64,000 nucleotides of DNA. Source: Gammaproteobacteria bacterium. GTDB taxonomy: Bacteria; Pseudomonadota; Gammaproteobacteria; Pseudomonadales; Halieaceae. How positions within the stretch are numbered: position 1 is the first letter of the stretch; each line of letters begins with the position of its first letter. The notes beneath the pieces are model-generated. The model had not been told where the DNA came from. It did no database searches and was given only the letters and a program-made list of their open reading frames with translations. This document shows, in pieces, positions 25,274 through 34,187 of this stretch. The stretch lies in the NCBI GenBank assembly GCA_030426545.1, contig JAUHYL010000004.1, positions 45,426-109,425 of the forward strand. Reading direction: 5' to 3'. Both the position numbers and the translations under genes were made by a program.

Positions 25274-26833
25274 TTACAGTAGTTTCAACAGCCACTCGAA
25301 GACCCGTATGACGGGGCCGTGATACCACGGCACCTCCGGGTCTTCCTCGGGAACGGCATAGTGTTTTCGCAGATTCGCCAGGTCGTCTTTCAGACGGCGC
25401 ACCAGCTGTTGATGGCGGTCGCTGCCATACAGGTTAACTTGTTCGCCGGGATCGCTCTCAATATCAAACAGCTCCCATTCATCGTAACGGTAGTAGTGAA
25501 CGAGCTTGTATCGACCCGCATGGATACCGTAGTGCCGGGGCACACCGTGAAACCCGGGATTCTCGTAAAAATGGTAGTACAGGTGACGACTCCAGTCACT
25601 GACTTCACCTGTCAACAAGGGCATCAAGCTGATGCCGTGCATGGGTTCTGGCGGCTGAATGCCGGCGGCGTCCAGCAGCGTGGGCGCAAAGTCAATGTTC
25701 TGCACGAGCGCACTGTTCACGCTGCCCGCCTCGACACGGGCGGGCCAGCGCAGCAGTAGCGGCACCCGGGAGGACACTTCATCCATCCAGCGCTTGTCAA
25801 ACCAGCCGTTCTCGCCGAGAAAGAAGCCCTGGTCAGACGTGTAAACGACGAGGGTGTTGTCCATCAGTCCGCGGGCTTCCAGGTAGTCGAGTAAGCGCCC
25901 GATTTCCCGATCCATGCTGCGCACCGATGCGATATAGGTCTTGATGTAGCGCTGGTACTTCCAGCGAACTGTCTCATCCGCGCTGAGGTCCGCCTGCTCG
26001 TATTGACGGTTCCCCTCGGCAAAGGCCTGCTCCCAGATAGCGGCCTGCTGCGGTGTGAGATTGCGCGCCATACTGAGCTTTACATCGCCGTTGGTCATGT
26101 AATCCGCGATGCGCATTCGGGCATCCTGTCGCGCCTCGGTGGCGCCCGCCAGATCGCGCAGCAAGGTGGGCGGCTCCTGCACACGTGCAGCCTCGTCCCA
26201 GCCGCGAAGTTCCTGCGGCCCCGGTAACCAGTCGCGGTGTGGCGTTTTGTGGTTGTATAACAGGAAGAAGGGCTGCTCGCCGTCCGCGACGCTGTTCAGC
26301 CAGCTGAGTGCTTTATCGGTTACCAGCTCCGCAACGTAACCGTTTACCTGCTCCACTCCGGCCGGGCTTCGGAACTCCGGGTTGTAATAGGTGCCCTGTT
26401 CAAAGGCGTTGTTAATAACCTCCCAGTGGTCAAAACCCACAGGATCACTGTACAGGTGCCACTTGCCAATAACGGCAGTGCGATAACCCGCTCCCTGCAA
26501 CAGCGTGGACAGCGTTTGCTGTGTGCCATCAAAGGGCCCGGACCATTCGTTGCTGTAGAAGCCGTTGGCGTGGCTGTGATTCCCGGTCAGCATGGTGGCA
26601 CGACTGGGCCCGCAGATCGCATTGCCGACATAAGCGCGATCAAACCGCATGCCGCCTGCGGCGATGCGATCGATATTGGGTGTCTGCATCAGGCTGTCAT
26701 CGTAGGCACTGACTGCACGCACAGCATGGTCGTCCGACATGATAAAGACGATGTTGGGGCGTTCTGCGGCCTGTGCCACTGGATACACCGACAATGCCGC
26801 AAAGACGCACAGAACCCAACCAGATAGCTTCAT
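25274..26833 (-). CDS. Exported sulfatase (formylglycine type)
   Basis: A 519-residue arylsulfatase-family enzyme that hydrolyses sulfate esters. Residues 1-22 are a signal peptide (PVAQAAERP). The metal-binding DD is at 34-35 and the sulfatase signature CGPSRATMLTG begins at Cys74, the residue converted to formylglycine. GKWHLY and the later TSDQGFFLGE complete the active site, and the C-terminus (YKLVHYYRYDEWELFDIESDPGE) is typical of the S1 family. The start at 26833 has GGGAGG upstream; the frame runs to 26875. No formylglycine-generating enzyme is encoded in this window, so maturation must rely on one elsewhere. Confidence 0.94.
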   Translation of the reverse strand: MKLSGWVLCVFAALSVYPVAQAAERPNIVFIMSDDHAVRAVSAYDDSLMQTPNIDRIAAGGMRFDRAYVGNAICGPSRATMLTGNHSHANGFYSNEWSGPFDGTQQTLSTLLQGAGYRTAVIGKWHLYSDPVGFDHWEVINNAFEQGTYYNPEFRSPAGVEQVNGYVAELVTDKALSWLNSVADGEQPFFLLYNHKTPHRDWLPGPQELRGWDEAARVQEPPTLLRDLAGATEARQDARMRIADYMTNGDVKLSMARNLTPQQAAIWEQAFAEGNRQYEQADLSADETVRWKYQRYIKTYIASVRSMDREIGRLLDYLEARGLMDNTLVVYTSDQGFFLGENGWFDKRWMDEVSSRVPLLLRWPARVEAGSVNSALVQNIDFAPTLLDAAGIQPPEPMHGISLMPLLTGEVSDWSRHLYYHFYENPGFHGVPRHYGIHAGRYKLVHYYRYDEWELFDIESDPGEQVNLYGSDRHQQLVRRLKDDLANLRKHYAVPEEDPEVPWYHGPVIRVFEWLLKLL

Positions 26834-26878
26834 CGATCCTCCCTTAAATCTATGCCAGCGGCGAATCTGCACCACCCT

Positions 26879-28603
26879 TCATCTCGGTAGCTCAATACTG
26901 ACAAGATCACTCTCCTCCCAGCCGTAGCGTACCGCCCTGGCCTGTACACTGTTAGCGCCGCGCAGGGGAACGGGATCGGTATAAACGTGCCAGGTATCCC
27001 CGTCCAGGCGATAACCCATCGACGCGCCCTCGACTGCACTGACCAGTTCCATCACCCCTGCCTTCACGCTGATCCTGGGCGGAGGTGTTTTTTCAATCTC
27101 GCCACCGGGCATGAACTGCGCCACCATGTCCGCTTCGCTCTGTTCGCTCCAGTCGCCCACATCACGCTGCCAGCGCGCAACTTCATCGCGTAGCCGGCCC
27201 AGCACAGCGGCATGGGCCGGGTCCTGCGATAGATCTTTTAACTCGTAGGGGTCGGCGAGAATATCAAACAGCCGCTCAGTTCCGGGCGGCTCGAACCAGC
27301 GCTTCTGCTCAGTATTCAGCTTGCCCTGCTCATACAACGCGCGCATTTCGCGCATCATGGGAATATTGTCGCGAAACGCCAGCGCGTGACCGCCTGGCAA
27401 CTGCGGATGCCAACTGCGAATGTACTTGTAGCGCTGATCCCGCACCGCTCTCTGTCGGTCTGGCACTTCGTCAATGCGATCGCGCGCGGCATACACATAC
27501 TCTCTTGGCTCGACCTTGACGATGTCGCGCCCGTGAAGATAGGACGGCACCTCAACGCCGGCAACGCGCAGTAAAGTTGGCGCCAGATCCACCAGGCTGA
27601 TCAGGCGCTCATCCAGGCTGCCTGGCGCCACGTCGTGCGGCCGCAAGGCCGCGGGCCAGCGGATAATCATCGGCACGCGAATTCCGGAATCGTACAGTTC
27701 GCGCTTTGCCCGCGGCAGTCCATCGCCGTGATCTGTGGTCCAGACCACAATTGTGTTATCGGCCAGCCCATCGGCTTCAAGCTGGGCGAGCAACGCACCC
27801 ACCTGGGCGTCCATGACCGTGATATTGGTGTAGTGCCGTGCGATGTCGTTACGTACGGTGTCGGTATCGGGGTAGTAAGGCGGCAGGGGCACCTCCGAAG
27901 CCTGCACGGTGCGCGACACCTCAACGTCAGGGGATTGCGCCCAACGCAACCACTGCATAACAAAGTGTGTAACGCTGTGCGGCCATGCGCCCAGCGGCGG
28001 AAACACACCGCTTTCATGCGTAACGGGGAAATTCACCAGGCCGAAAAAAGGCTGGCCGACGGCCCGGTTACGCCAGTGGGTACCACTGCCCTCCTCGCTC
28101 CAGATCGTGAAGGGGCCGGATCCGCGCAGTGTGCCACTGAACTGGTAATCGAGTTTATGGTCGGTATACGTGTAATAGCCGGCCGCACGCAACAATTCAG
28201 GATACGCCTTGACCTTCGGCGGCGGCACGGACTTGTAACCACCCGCAGGCCGACTGCTGCTGCGCATGTGTTGCGTGCCGGTAGACATCTGGTGCATACC
28301 CAGAATGTGCGCAGCGCGACTGGGCGCGCAGACACCTGCGGTGGTAAAGGTGTTCGGGTAACGCACACCCTGCTTTGCCAGCGCATCAAGATGCGGTGTC
28401 ACCGCTACGGGGTCGCCAAAGGCACCGACACGCGCACTCATGTCCTCCGCCATCAGCAGCAGGATATTGGGTCGGTCTTCGGCGAGCGCATGGGCAGCTT
28501 GCAAGAAAGCCAGCAACAGCAGCCCGTTGCAAACCAGCAGCCTTTTCACTGCAGCCTGCGCAAAAGCGCTGGCGGCGAGGCGGGCGAGTTCGCTCACATT
28601 CAT
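26879..28603 (-). CDS. Exported sulfatase (formylglycine type), second copy
   Basis: A 574-residue sulfatase clearly different from its neighbour. The signal/anchor segment lies around 20-41, then EDRPNILLLMAEDMS gives the metal site (Asp54, with Glu53 where Asp is usual), and CAPSRAAHILG begins at Cys92, the formylglycine position. The TTDHGDGLPRAKRELYDSG region and IRSWHPQLPGG near the C-terminus resemble N-sulfoglucosamine sulfohydrolase-like S1 members. The start at ATG 28603 is preferred; the frame continues to 28660 but would overlap the GMC gene. It is 45 bp upstream of the other sulfatase and 10 bp after the GMC stop, so all are likely one transcript. The exact sulfated sugar is unknown. 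Confidence 0.93.
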   Translation of the reverse strand: MNVSELARLAASAFAQAAVKRLLVCNGLLLLAFLQAAHALAEDRPNILLLMAEDMSARVGAFGDPVAVTPHLDALAKQGVRYPNTFTTAGVCAPSRAAHILGMHQMSTGTQHMRSSSRPAGGYKSVPPPKVKAYPELLRAAGYYTYTDHKLDYQFSGTLRGSGPFTIWSEEGSGTHWRNRAVGQPFFGLVNFPVTHESGVFPPLGAWPHSVTHFVMQWLRWAQSPDVEVSRTVQASEVPLPPYYPDTDTVRNDIARHYTNITVMDAQVGALLAQLEADGLADNTIVVWTTDHGDGLPRAKRELYDSGIRVPMIIRWPAALRPHDVAPGSLDERLISLVDLAPTLLRVAGVEVPSYLHGRDIVKVEPREYVYAARDRIDEVPDRQRAVRDQRYKYIRSWHPQLPGGHALAFRDNIPMMREMRALYEQGKLNTEQKRWFEPPGTERLFDILADPYELKDLSQDPAHAAVLGRLRDEVARWQRDVGDWSEQSEADMVAQFMPGGEIEKTPPPRISVKAGVMELVSAVEGASMGYRLDGDTWHVYTDPVPLRGANSVQARAVRYGWEESDLVSIELPR

Positions 28604-28613
28604 CACGATTACG

Positions 28614-30326
28614 CTACAGCTGCCCGGCGGCAAGTTGTGTGGCGGCGTAATCACAGGCACGCGCGGTAAACGCCATATAAGTCAGGGACGGGTTGACGCA
28701 GGAGGCGGACGTCATGAAAGAGCCATCCGTGACAAACAGGTTGGGCACATCGTGCGCCTGGTTCCATTTATTCAACACCGCCTGCGCTGGATCGTTGCCC
28801 ATACGCGCCGTTCCCATCTCGTGAATCCCTTCCCCGGGCAACGACATGGTTTCGGGCGAGATGTTCTCTTCGCCCATGGTGAAGACAGCACCCGCCGCAC
28901 GGAGGATGCGCGTGGCCTGTTGCGCAGCGTCCTGGCGCAGTTTTACCTCGTTGTCGCTCCAGCGCATATCGAATGCAACCTGCGGCAAACCGAAGCGATC
29001 GAGCTTTTTACTGAGATACATGCGGTTGGATTCTCGTGGCAGGCACTCGGTAAATCCTGCCAGTGCGAACAGCCACGGGCCTGGTTTGCGCAGGCTGTTT
29101 TTCAGGTCGGCGCCAAACCCCTTGGTGTTAAAGCTGGTTTGCCAATCCATGCGCAGGGTCGCTGTCTGGTAGTTGTAACCGCGCAGAAAATCGAGATTCT
29201 CGTCCTCGCCTTCCAGGTTGCGAAAGCGCGGCACGTACAAACCCGTGGGACGGTTGCCATAGTAATAGCTGTCCATGTCGTCGTAGAACAGACCCATTCC
29301 GCTCATACCCAGCGTGTGGTCCATCAGGTAGTGGCCCAGCGCGCCGCTGCGATTGGCGAGACCCTGCGGGAACTGCTCGCTGGTGGACTGCATCAGAATC
29401 TGCGTACTGGCCACCGTCGATGCACAAAGAAAAAACATGCGCGCAGAAAAGGACTGGCGCTCGCGCGTCTCGGTGTCCACCACATGAATGGACGCGATCC
29501 GACCCGTCTCCGCGTCATACTGTAGCCGCTCGACCAGGGTGTTTGACTTCAATGTCATATTCCCCGTGGCACGGGCTGCCGGCAGTGTCGAGGCCTGCGA
29601 ACTAAAGTAACTGCCGGTTGAACAACCGCGATGACAAGGCCCGCAATAATGGCAGGCCGAGCGGCCGGGAAGATCCTCGGTCAGCACGGCGACGCGGGCG
29701 TTGGTCAACGTAATGTCCGGCGCTTTCTTTTGCAGCCTGCGCTGGATGGTTCTTTCCAGTGCCATCCAGGGCATGGGTTTCTGGAACTCACCGTCCGGCA
29801 GTTGCGGCAGACCCTCGGCTTTACCGTTAACGCCGATAAACTTTTCCACATGACTGTACCAGGGCGCGATATCGTCATAGCCCACCGGCCACGGTATGCC
29901 ATGACCATCGCGTTCGTTGGCGCGAAAATCCATCTCACTCCAGCGATAAACCTGCCTTCCCCAGAGCAGGGAGCGCCCGCCTACGGTATTGCCGCGAATC
30001 CACATGAAGGGATCCTGCTTATCAACCACATACGGGTTTTGCTTTTCATTCAGCCAATACTGGCGCGTTGCTTCACTGAAGGCGTACACCCGATTTGCCA
30101 TCGGATACTCTTCCTCGTAGAACTCCCTGGGCTTCTTGCCATGGTAGGGTACCTTCCAGTCCGGCGCGTGTTCGCCCCGATAACCTTTACCATGCTGCAA
30201 GTCTCTGCCGCGCTCCAGCACGAGTACCTTCAAACCCTTTTCGGTCAGCTCCTTGGCTGCCCAGCCGCCCGTAATACCCGAACCGACAACAACGGCATCA
30301 AAATCGTACTGTATTGCTTCTCTCAT
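28614..30326 (-). CDS. GMC flavoprotein oxidoreductase, likely sugar/glycoside dehydrogenase (copy A)
   Basis: A 570-residue FAD enzyme of the GMC/BetA superfamily. The N-terminal dinucleotide motif is VVVGSGITGGWAAKELTEKG (about 12-31). A Cys cluster, CHYCGPCHRGC (about 225), is characteristic of glucoside-3-dehydrogenase/pyranose-dehydrogenase relatives. The likely catalytic pair is His502 in HEMGTARMG and Asn545 in NPSLTYM, matching the His/Asn pair of pyranose oxidase. No signal peptide of its own, so export would be with a partner. The partner is probably the downstream-strand small protein encoded 47 bp upstream (30374-30994). Activity as a C3 dehydrogenase of glycosides is inference from that pairing. 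Part of a duplicated segment with the copy at 31803-33509. Confidence 0.9.
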   Translation of the reverse strand: MREAIQYDFDAVVVGSGITGGWAAKELTEKGLKVLVLERGRDLQHGKGYRGEHAPDWKVPYHGKKPREFYEEEYPMANRVYAFSEATRQYWLNEKQNPYVVDKQDPFMWIRGNTVGGRSLLWGRQVYRWSEMDFRANERDGHGIPWPVGYDDIAPWYSHVEKFIGVNGKAEGLPQLPDGEFQKPMPWMALERTIQRRLQKKAPDITLTNARVAVLTEDLPGRSACHYCGPCHRGCSTGSYFSSQASTLPAARATGNMTLKSNTLVERLQYDAETGRIASIHVVDTETRERQSFSARMFFLCASTVASTQILMQSTSEQFPQGLANRSGALGHYLMDHTLGMSGMGLFYDDMDSYYYGNRPTGLYVPRFRNLEGEDENLDFLRGYNYQTATLRMDWQTSFNTKGFGADLKNSLRKPGPWLFALAGFTECLPRESNRMYLSKKLDRFGLPQVAFDMRWSDNEVKLRQDAAQQATRILRAAGAVFTMGEENISPETMSLPGEGIHEMGTARMGNDPAQAVLNKWNQAHDVPNLFVTDGSFMTSASCVNPSLTYMAFTARACDYAATQLAAGQL

Positions 30327-30373
30327 TAGCGTATCCGCGTAAAGATTGGGGCCTTGTGAGCTTGGTCACACCG

Positions 30374-30994
30374 CTAAAAGGATGGGCCTGCCCACGTGCT
30401 TTCGTCAGGCCCGAGTGGAATGTCCCCGTCGAACCGCATGGGCATCGGTTCGTAGCGGAGCACTTCCCTGGCACCCACTTCCGAGGTGAAAAAGCCCCAT
30501 ATCGTCAGCTCTTTGACCTGGCAGATAAACGGTGCGTCGCTTATAAACTGACGCTGCACATTGGCAAAGTCGTACCAGGCAGAATCTTTCGCCTGTGCTT
30601 CAAGATCCTGCATGATTTCCAGCTGCAAGCTGGCCTCAAGCAAGTGGAACGGCTTGCCATAATCAACAGGGATGCGGGTCTCTATATCCGCCAGGCCCGC
30701 CACGAAAATCGCACGCTCCTGGTCGTTAAACCAGTCTCCGGCCATCAGCTCGATGAAACGCGGCACCCCGGCATCGATGGCACCCGGTGTTTCAGTACGC
30801 GGGATCACAACCTCTGCCATTGCCGCAACAAGATTGCGCTGTGCCGGCGTGAGGAAATTCAGCTCACCGGCGATGTAATCCGGCGCTGTCGCAAGATAAG
30901 TCTCCTGTTCAGGCGAAAGCGCAAATCCCAACTGCGCAGCGCTCGCCCCACTGATCATGATGACGGCACACTGCATGAATTCTCGTCGATTCAT
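30374..30994 (-). CDS. Gluconate 2-dehydrogenase subunit 3-like protein (copy A)
   Basis: A 206-residue small subunit of the Gluconate_2-dh3 family, which escorts GMC flavoproteins. It begins MNRREFMQ with a hydrophobic stretch after it, a Tat-like signal with RR but not the full SRRxFLK consensus, so it could carry the folded flavoprotein through Tat. The family core is the EVVIPRTETPGAIDAGVPRFIELM segment (about 62-85). The ISDAPFICQVKELTIWGFFTSEVG stretch near residue 150 is also shared with its paralogue. The GMC gene follows 47 bp later. Role inferred from known heteromeric glucoside dehydrogenases. Confidence 0.9.
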   Translation of the reverse strand: MNRREFMQCAVIMISGASAAQLGFALSPEQETYLATAPDYIAGELNFLTPAQRNLVAAMAEVVIPRTETPGAIDAGVPRFIELMAGDWFNDQERAIFVAGLADIETRIPVDYGKPFHLLEASLQLEIMQDLEAQAKDSAWYDFANVQRQFISDAPFICQVKELTIWGFFTSEVGAREVLRYEPMPMRFDGDIPLGPDESTWAGPSF

Positions 30995-31060
30995 TAACTA
31001 CCTCAGACTATTGGCAAATCTTCAAACGGCATTCCTGCGAACGCCTCGATCGACACTGTG

Positions 31061-31720
31061 TCAGGACAATCCGCGTACGGGCACCAGCGCGCCGTGAATG
31101 GCACGCGCAGCGTCGGACCCCAGAAAGCAGATGACACTGGCCAGGTCCTCAGGGGAAACCCACTGTGCCGGGTCTGCATCCGGCATAGCCGCGCGATTGG
31201 CCGGTGTGTCGATAACCGTTGGCAGTACAGCGTTGACATTGATGCCTTTTTCTCTCACCTCTGCTGAGAGGCTCTCGGTAATGCGCATCACAGTACTTTT
31301 CGCTGCCGTATACGCTGACATACCGCCTTGCCCCTCGCGCGCGCCATAGGCGCCGATGTTTATGATCGCACCCGCACCCCTGTCAAGCAGGCGAGGGACT
31401 GCCTCCGACAGGACACCGCGCAGTGTTTCCACATTAATCTTGAACATGCTGTCCCAATCGTTTTCATCCGCCCACGAATCGGCACCCATAGCAAAACCGC
31501 CCGCAATGTTGCACACCACATCGAAATCGCCTATGGAATCAAAAGTCGAGGTCAGTGCTACCCGGTTAGTGAGATCAACCTCAAAACAGTTGTCGTTTTT
31601 GCTGGAGAAAGCTATATCCAGGCGCGCAGTGCGCGCACCTAGCGCTTCAGCCTTGTCACATACAGCTCGGCCGAGGGCGCCGGCGGCACCGGTGACAACC
31701 AGGGTTTTGTCTTCAAGCAT
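31061..31720 (-). CDS. SDR-family oxidoreductase, dihydropteridine-reductase-like
   Basis: A 219-residue short SDR with the cofactor motif TGAAGALG and the active-site YTAAK. The expected catalytic Ser is absent: where classical SDRs have NISS this one has NIGAYGA. The C-terminal half, GMSAYTAAK followed by AVLPTVIDTPANRAAMPDADPAQW, follows the pattern of mammalian dihydropteridine reductase (QDPR), which also lacks the Ser. It lies between the two GMC/small-subunit pairs on the same strand and could reduce or oxidise a keto sugar, but no substrate can be assigned. The upstream frame is closed, so ATG 31720 is the start. Confidence 0.85.
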   Translation of the reverse strand: MLEDKTLVVTGAAGALGRAVCDKAEALGARTARLDIAFSSKNDNCFEVDLTNRVALTSTFDSIGDFDVVCNIAGGFAMGADSWADENDWDSMFKINVETLRGVLSEAVPRLLDRGAGAIINIGAYGAREGQGGMSAYTAAKSTVMRITESLSAEVREKGINVNAVLPTVIDTPANRAAMPDADPAQWVSPEDLASVICFLGSDAARAIHGALVPVRGLS

Positions 31721-31802
31721 CCATGTATTCCTGTCAAGTTAAGGGCTGGCAGCCATTGTACTGCGCCCTACAGCGCCGCTTGTTCGAGGCTGCAGGCAGT
31801 CG

Positions 31803-33509
31803 TCAAATTGCTCCAGCCGCCAACTGTTTTACTGCATAGTCGCAGGCCCGCGCCGTAAACGCCATATAAGTCAGTGAAGGGTTAACACACGAGGCGGACG
31901 TCATAAAGGAGCCGTCTGTGACAAACAGGTTGGGGACGTCATGCGCCTGGTTCCACCGGTTCAACACCGCCTGCCCTGGATCATCACCCATGCGCGCTGT
32001 ACCCATTTCGTGAATCCCCTCTCCTGGCAATGACATTTCTGCGTTGCCGGGCATCACCAGCGCAGCGCCTGCTGCTTTTAGTATGCGCTCAGCGTGGACC
32101 ATGGCGTCGCGCCGCATAGCCCTCTCGTTGTCAGACCATTCAAACTCAAACGCTACTTGCGGGACACCGTATTGATCTACCTTGTTGCGGCTAAGGTACA
32201 TGCGGTTGGACTGCTGCGGCAGACACTCGGTAAAGCCTGAAAGCGTAAAAATCCAGGGGCCGGGTTTGCGTAAAGACTGTTTTAGTTTTGTGCCGAAGCC
32301 CTTCTTGTTAAATCCCGTTTGCCAGTCGGTACGCAACGTCATAGTTTGGAAGCCATAACCGCGGATAAAATCTGCATCTTCATCCTGACCGTTAAGGTTG
32401 CGAAAACGGGGTATATACAGGCCCGTGGGACGATTCCCGTGGTAATAGCTGTCCATATTGTCGAGAAACACGCCCATACCGCTGAATCCCAGCGTGTGGT
32501 CCATCATGTAGTGGCCCAGGACACCGCTGGAGTTGGCCAGACCCGCGGGAAACGTCTCGCTCGCAGAATTCATCAACAACTGGGTACTGGCAATGGTAGA
32601 TGCACAAAGGAAGAAAATACGCGCAGAGTAACTGCTGCGCTCTCCGCTTTGGGTATCGATGACATGCACACGTGAAATACGCTCACTTCCCGGGTCATAC
32701 TCCAACCTTTCAACTAGCGAATTTGCTTTCAGCGTCAGGTTGCCGGTTGCCCGCGCGGCGGGCAGCGTGGAAGCCTGGGAACTAAAATAGCTGCCGGTTG
32801 AGCAGCCGCGTGGGCAGGGGCCACAGTAGTGGCATGCGCTTCGCCCCGGTAGATCCTCGGTGAGAATAGCCGTGCGTGCACTCGTCAGCGTGACATCGGG
32901 AGCCTTTTTCTGCAGCCGCTGCTCAATCGTTTTTTCCAGGGCAAACCATCCCATTGGTTTCTGGAATTCACCATCAGGTAATTGCGGCAGGCCCTCTGCC
33001 CGCCCGTTCACGCCGATGAACTTTTCGACGTGGCTATACCAGGGAGCAATTTCCTTGTAGTCCACTGGCCATGGAATACCGTGGCCATCCAGTTCGTTGG
33101 CTTTAAAGTCCTGCTCACTCCAGCGATAGGTTTGACGCCCCCAGAGTATGGAACGGCCGCCAACGATATCAGAGCGAATCCACATGAAAGGGTTCTTTTC
33201 ATCGACGACGTAAGGATTATCCTTTTCATTCATCCAAAAGGCTCGGTTGGCCTCGCTGAAAGAATGAAACACCCGTTTTGCCATCGGGTATTCCTCGTCG
33301 TATAACTGGCGGGGAATTTTCCCCTGATGCGGCAACTTCCAGCTTGGTGCATGCTCGCCGTAGTAGCCGGAGCCGTGTTGTAAATCCTTGCCACGCTCCA
33401 AAACAAGCACTTTGAGGCCTTTTTCCGTCAATTCCTTGGCCGCCCAACCGCCGGAGATTCCGGAGCCGACTACGATGGCGTCAAAGTCCAGTGATTTCGA
33501 TTCGATCAT
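31803..33509 (-). CDS. GMC flavoprotein oxidoreductase, likely sugar/glycoside dehydrogenase (copy B)
   Basis: A 568-residue paralogue of copy A with the same layout: FAD loop VVGSGISGGWAAKELTEKG at the N-terminus, the Cys cluster CHYCGPCPRGC, and the probable catalytic His500 (HEMGTARMG) and Asn543 (NPSLTYM). The difference between the copies is concentrated in the substrate region (about 300-470), so the two may have different substrate ranges. Its partner subunit is encoded just upstream (33518-34141), only 8 bp before this ATG. Periplasmic location is expected through the partner's Tat-like signal. Confidence 0.9.
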   Translation of the reverse strand: MIESKSLDFDAIVVGSGISGGWAAKELTEKGLKVLVLERGKDLQHGSGYYGEHAPSWKLPHQGKIPRQLYDEEYPMAKRVFHSFSEANRAFWMNEKDNPYVVDEKNPFMWIRSDIVGGRSILWGRQTYRWSEQDFKANELDGHGIPWPVDYKEIAPWYSHVEKFIGVNGRAEGLPQLPDGEFQKPMGWFALEKTIEQRLQKKAPDVTLTSARTAILTEDLPGRSACHYCGPCPRGCSTGSYFSSQASTLPAARATGNLTLKANSLVERLEYDPGSERISRVHVIDTQSGERSSYSARIFFLCASTIASTQLLMNSASETFPAGLANSSGVLGHYMMDHTLGFSGMGVFLDNMDSYYHGNRPTGLYIPRFRNLNGQDEDADFIRGYGFQTMTLRTDWQTGFNKKGFGTKLKQSLRKPGPWIFTLSGFTECLPQQSNRMYLSRNKVDQYGVPQVAFEFEWSDNERAMRRDAMVHAERILKAAGAALVMPGNAEMSLPGEGIHEMGTARMGDDPGQAVLNRWNQAHDVPNLFVTDGSFMTSASCVNPSLTYMAFTARACDYAVKQLAAGAI

Positions 33510-33517
33510 GGTGTACC

Positions 33518-34141
33518 TCAGGCGGTTAATCCGCCAGACCAGGTGCTGTCATCGGGCGAGAGTGGGTAGTCGCCGTCGAATTCCATGGGCATCGGGTCAT
33601 GCCGTAACACCTGTGTTGCGCCGACTTCCGAGGTAAAAAACCCCCACACAGTTAATTCCTTTATCTGACAGATGAAGGGCGCATCGCTGATAAAGGCGCG
33701 CAGCACATTACCAAACTCGTACCACGATGAATCACCTGCCGCCGATTCCAGCTTCTCCAGAATCTGCTCTTGCTGATCTTTCTCCAACTCGACAAATGGC
33801 CTGCCAAGCTCAAGGGGAACTCTGGTCTGCAAATCCTTCAGGCCAGCATCGAAAATCGCCCGCTCGTCGTCACTGAACCAATCGGACACCATCAGTTCGA
33901 TGTAGCGCGGCACACCGGCATCGACAGCACCGGGTGTTTCGTCGCGGGGGATAATGACGTCGGCGATGGCAGTCACAATAGCGCGTTGCTCAGCGTTGAA
34001 ATAGCTCACCGCTGTGTGAATGTAATTTGGCGCCGATGCAAGGTACTGGCTCTGTTCTTCACTGAGCGCGAAACCGAGCTGGCTCGCGCTGGCGCCGGTA
34101 ACAATCAGCGTTGCGCACTGCATAAATTCTCTACGATTCAC
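33518..34141 (-). CDS. Gluconate 2-dehydrogenase subunit 3-like protein (copy B)
   Basis: A 207-residue paralogue of the small subunit at 30374-30994, with the same NRREFMQ signal and DVIIPRDETPGAVDAGVPRYIELM core. The start needs a choice: the frame opens with GTG at 34147, but GAGGAG sits five bases before the GTG at 34141, and that start also aligns with the paralogue's MNRREF, so 34141 is used. Its stop is 8 bp from the GMC copy B ATG. It should form the exported complex with copy B. Confidence 0.9.
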   Translation of the reverse strand: MNRREFMQCATLIVTGASASQLGFALSEEQSQYLASAPNYIHTAVSYFNAEQRAIVTAIADVIIPRDETPGAVDAGVPRYIELMVSDWFSDDERAIFDAGLKDLQTRVPLELGRPFVELEKDQQEQILEKLESAAGDSSWYEFGNVLRAFISDAPFICQIKELTVWGFFTSEVGATQVLRHDPMPMEFDGDYPLSPDDSTWSGGLTA

Positions 34142-34187
34142 GACCACTCCTCACTATGCCTGACGGGTAACTGTGCCTGTGTATTGC

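Larger units (their letters stand above)
28614..34141. repeat. Tandem duplication of the small-subunit/GMC gene pair around an SDR gene
   Basis: The pair at 28614-30994 (GMC copy A plus small subunit A) and the pair at 31803-34141 (GMC copy B plus small subunit B) have the same order and orientation and very similar sequences. Large blocks are near-identical even at the DNA level, for example around 28672-28760 against 31852-31950. The SDR gene lies between the copies. This looks like an old tandem duplication with divergence, giving two related dehydrogenases. Confidence 0.85.

Noticed and set aside
28440..29525. A long open frame on the plus strand opposite the GMC and sulfatase genes
   Set aside because: Its translation has no recognisable pattern, it overlaps strongly supported minus-strand genes, and long antisense frames are common in GC-rich DNA.
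28614..34141. Naming the GMC/small-subunit pairs gluconate 2-dehydrogenase
   Set aside because: True gluconate 2-dehydrogenase also needs a triple-haem cytochrome subunit, which is absent, and the neighbours point to glycosides rather than gluconate.
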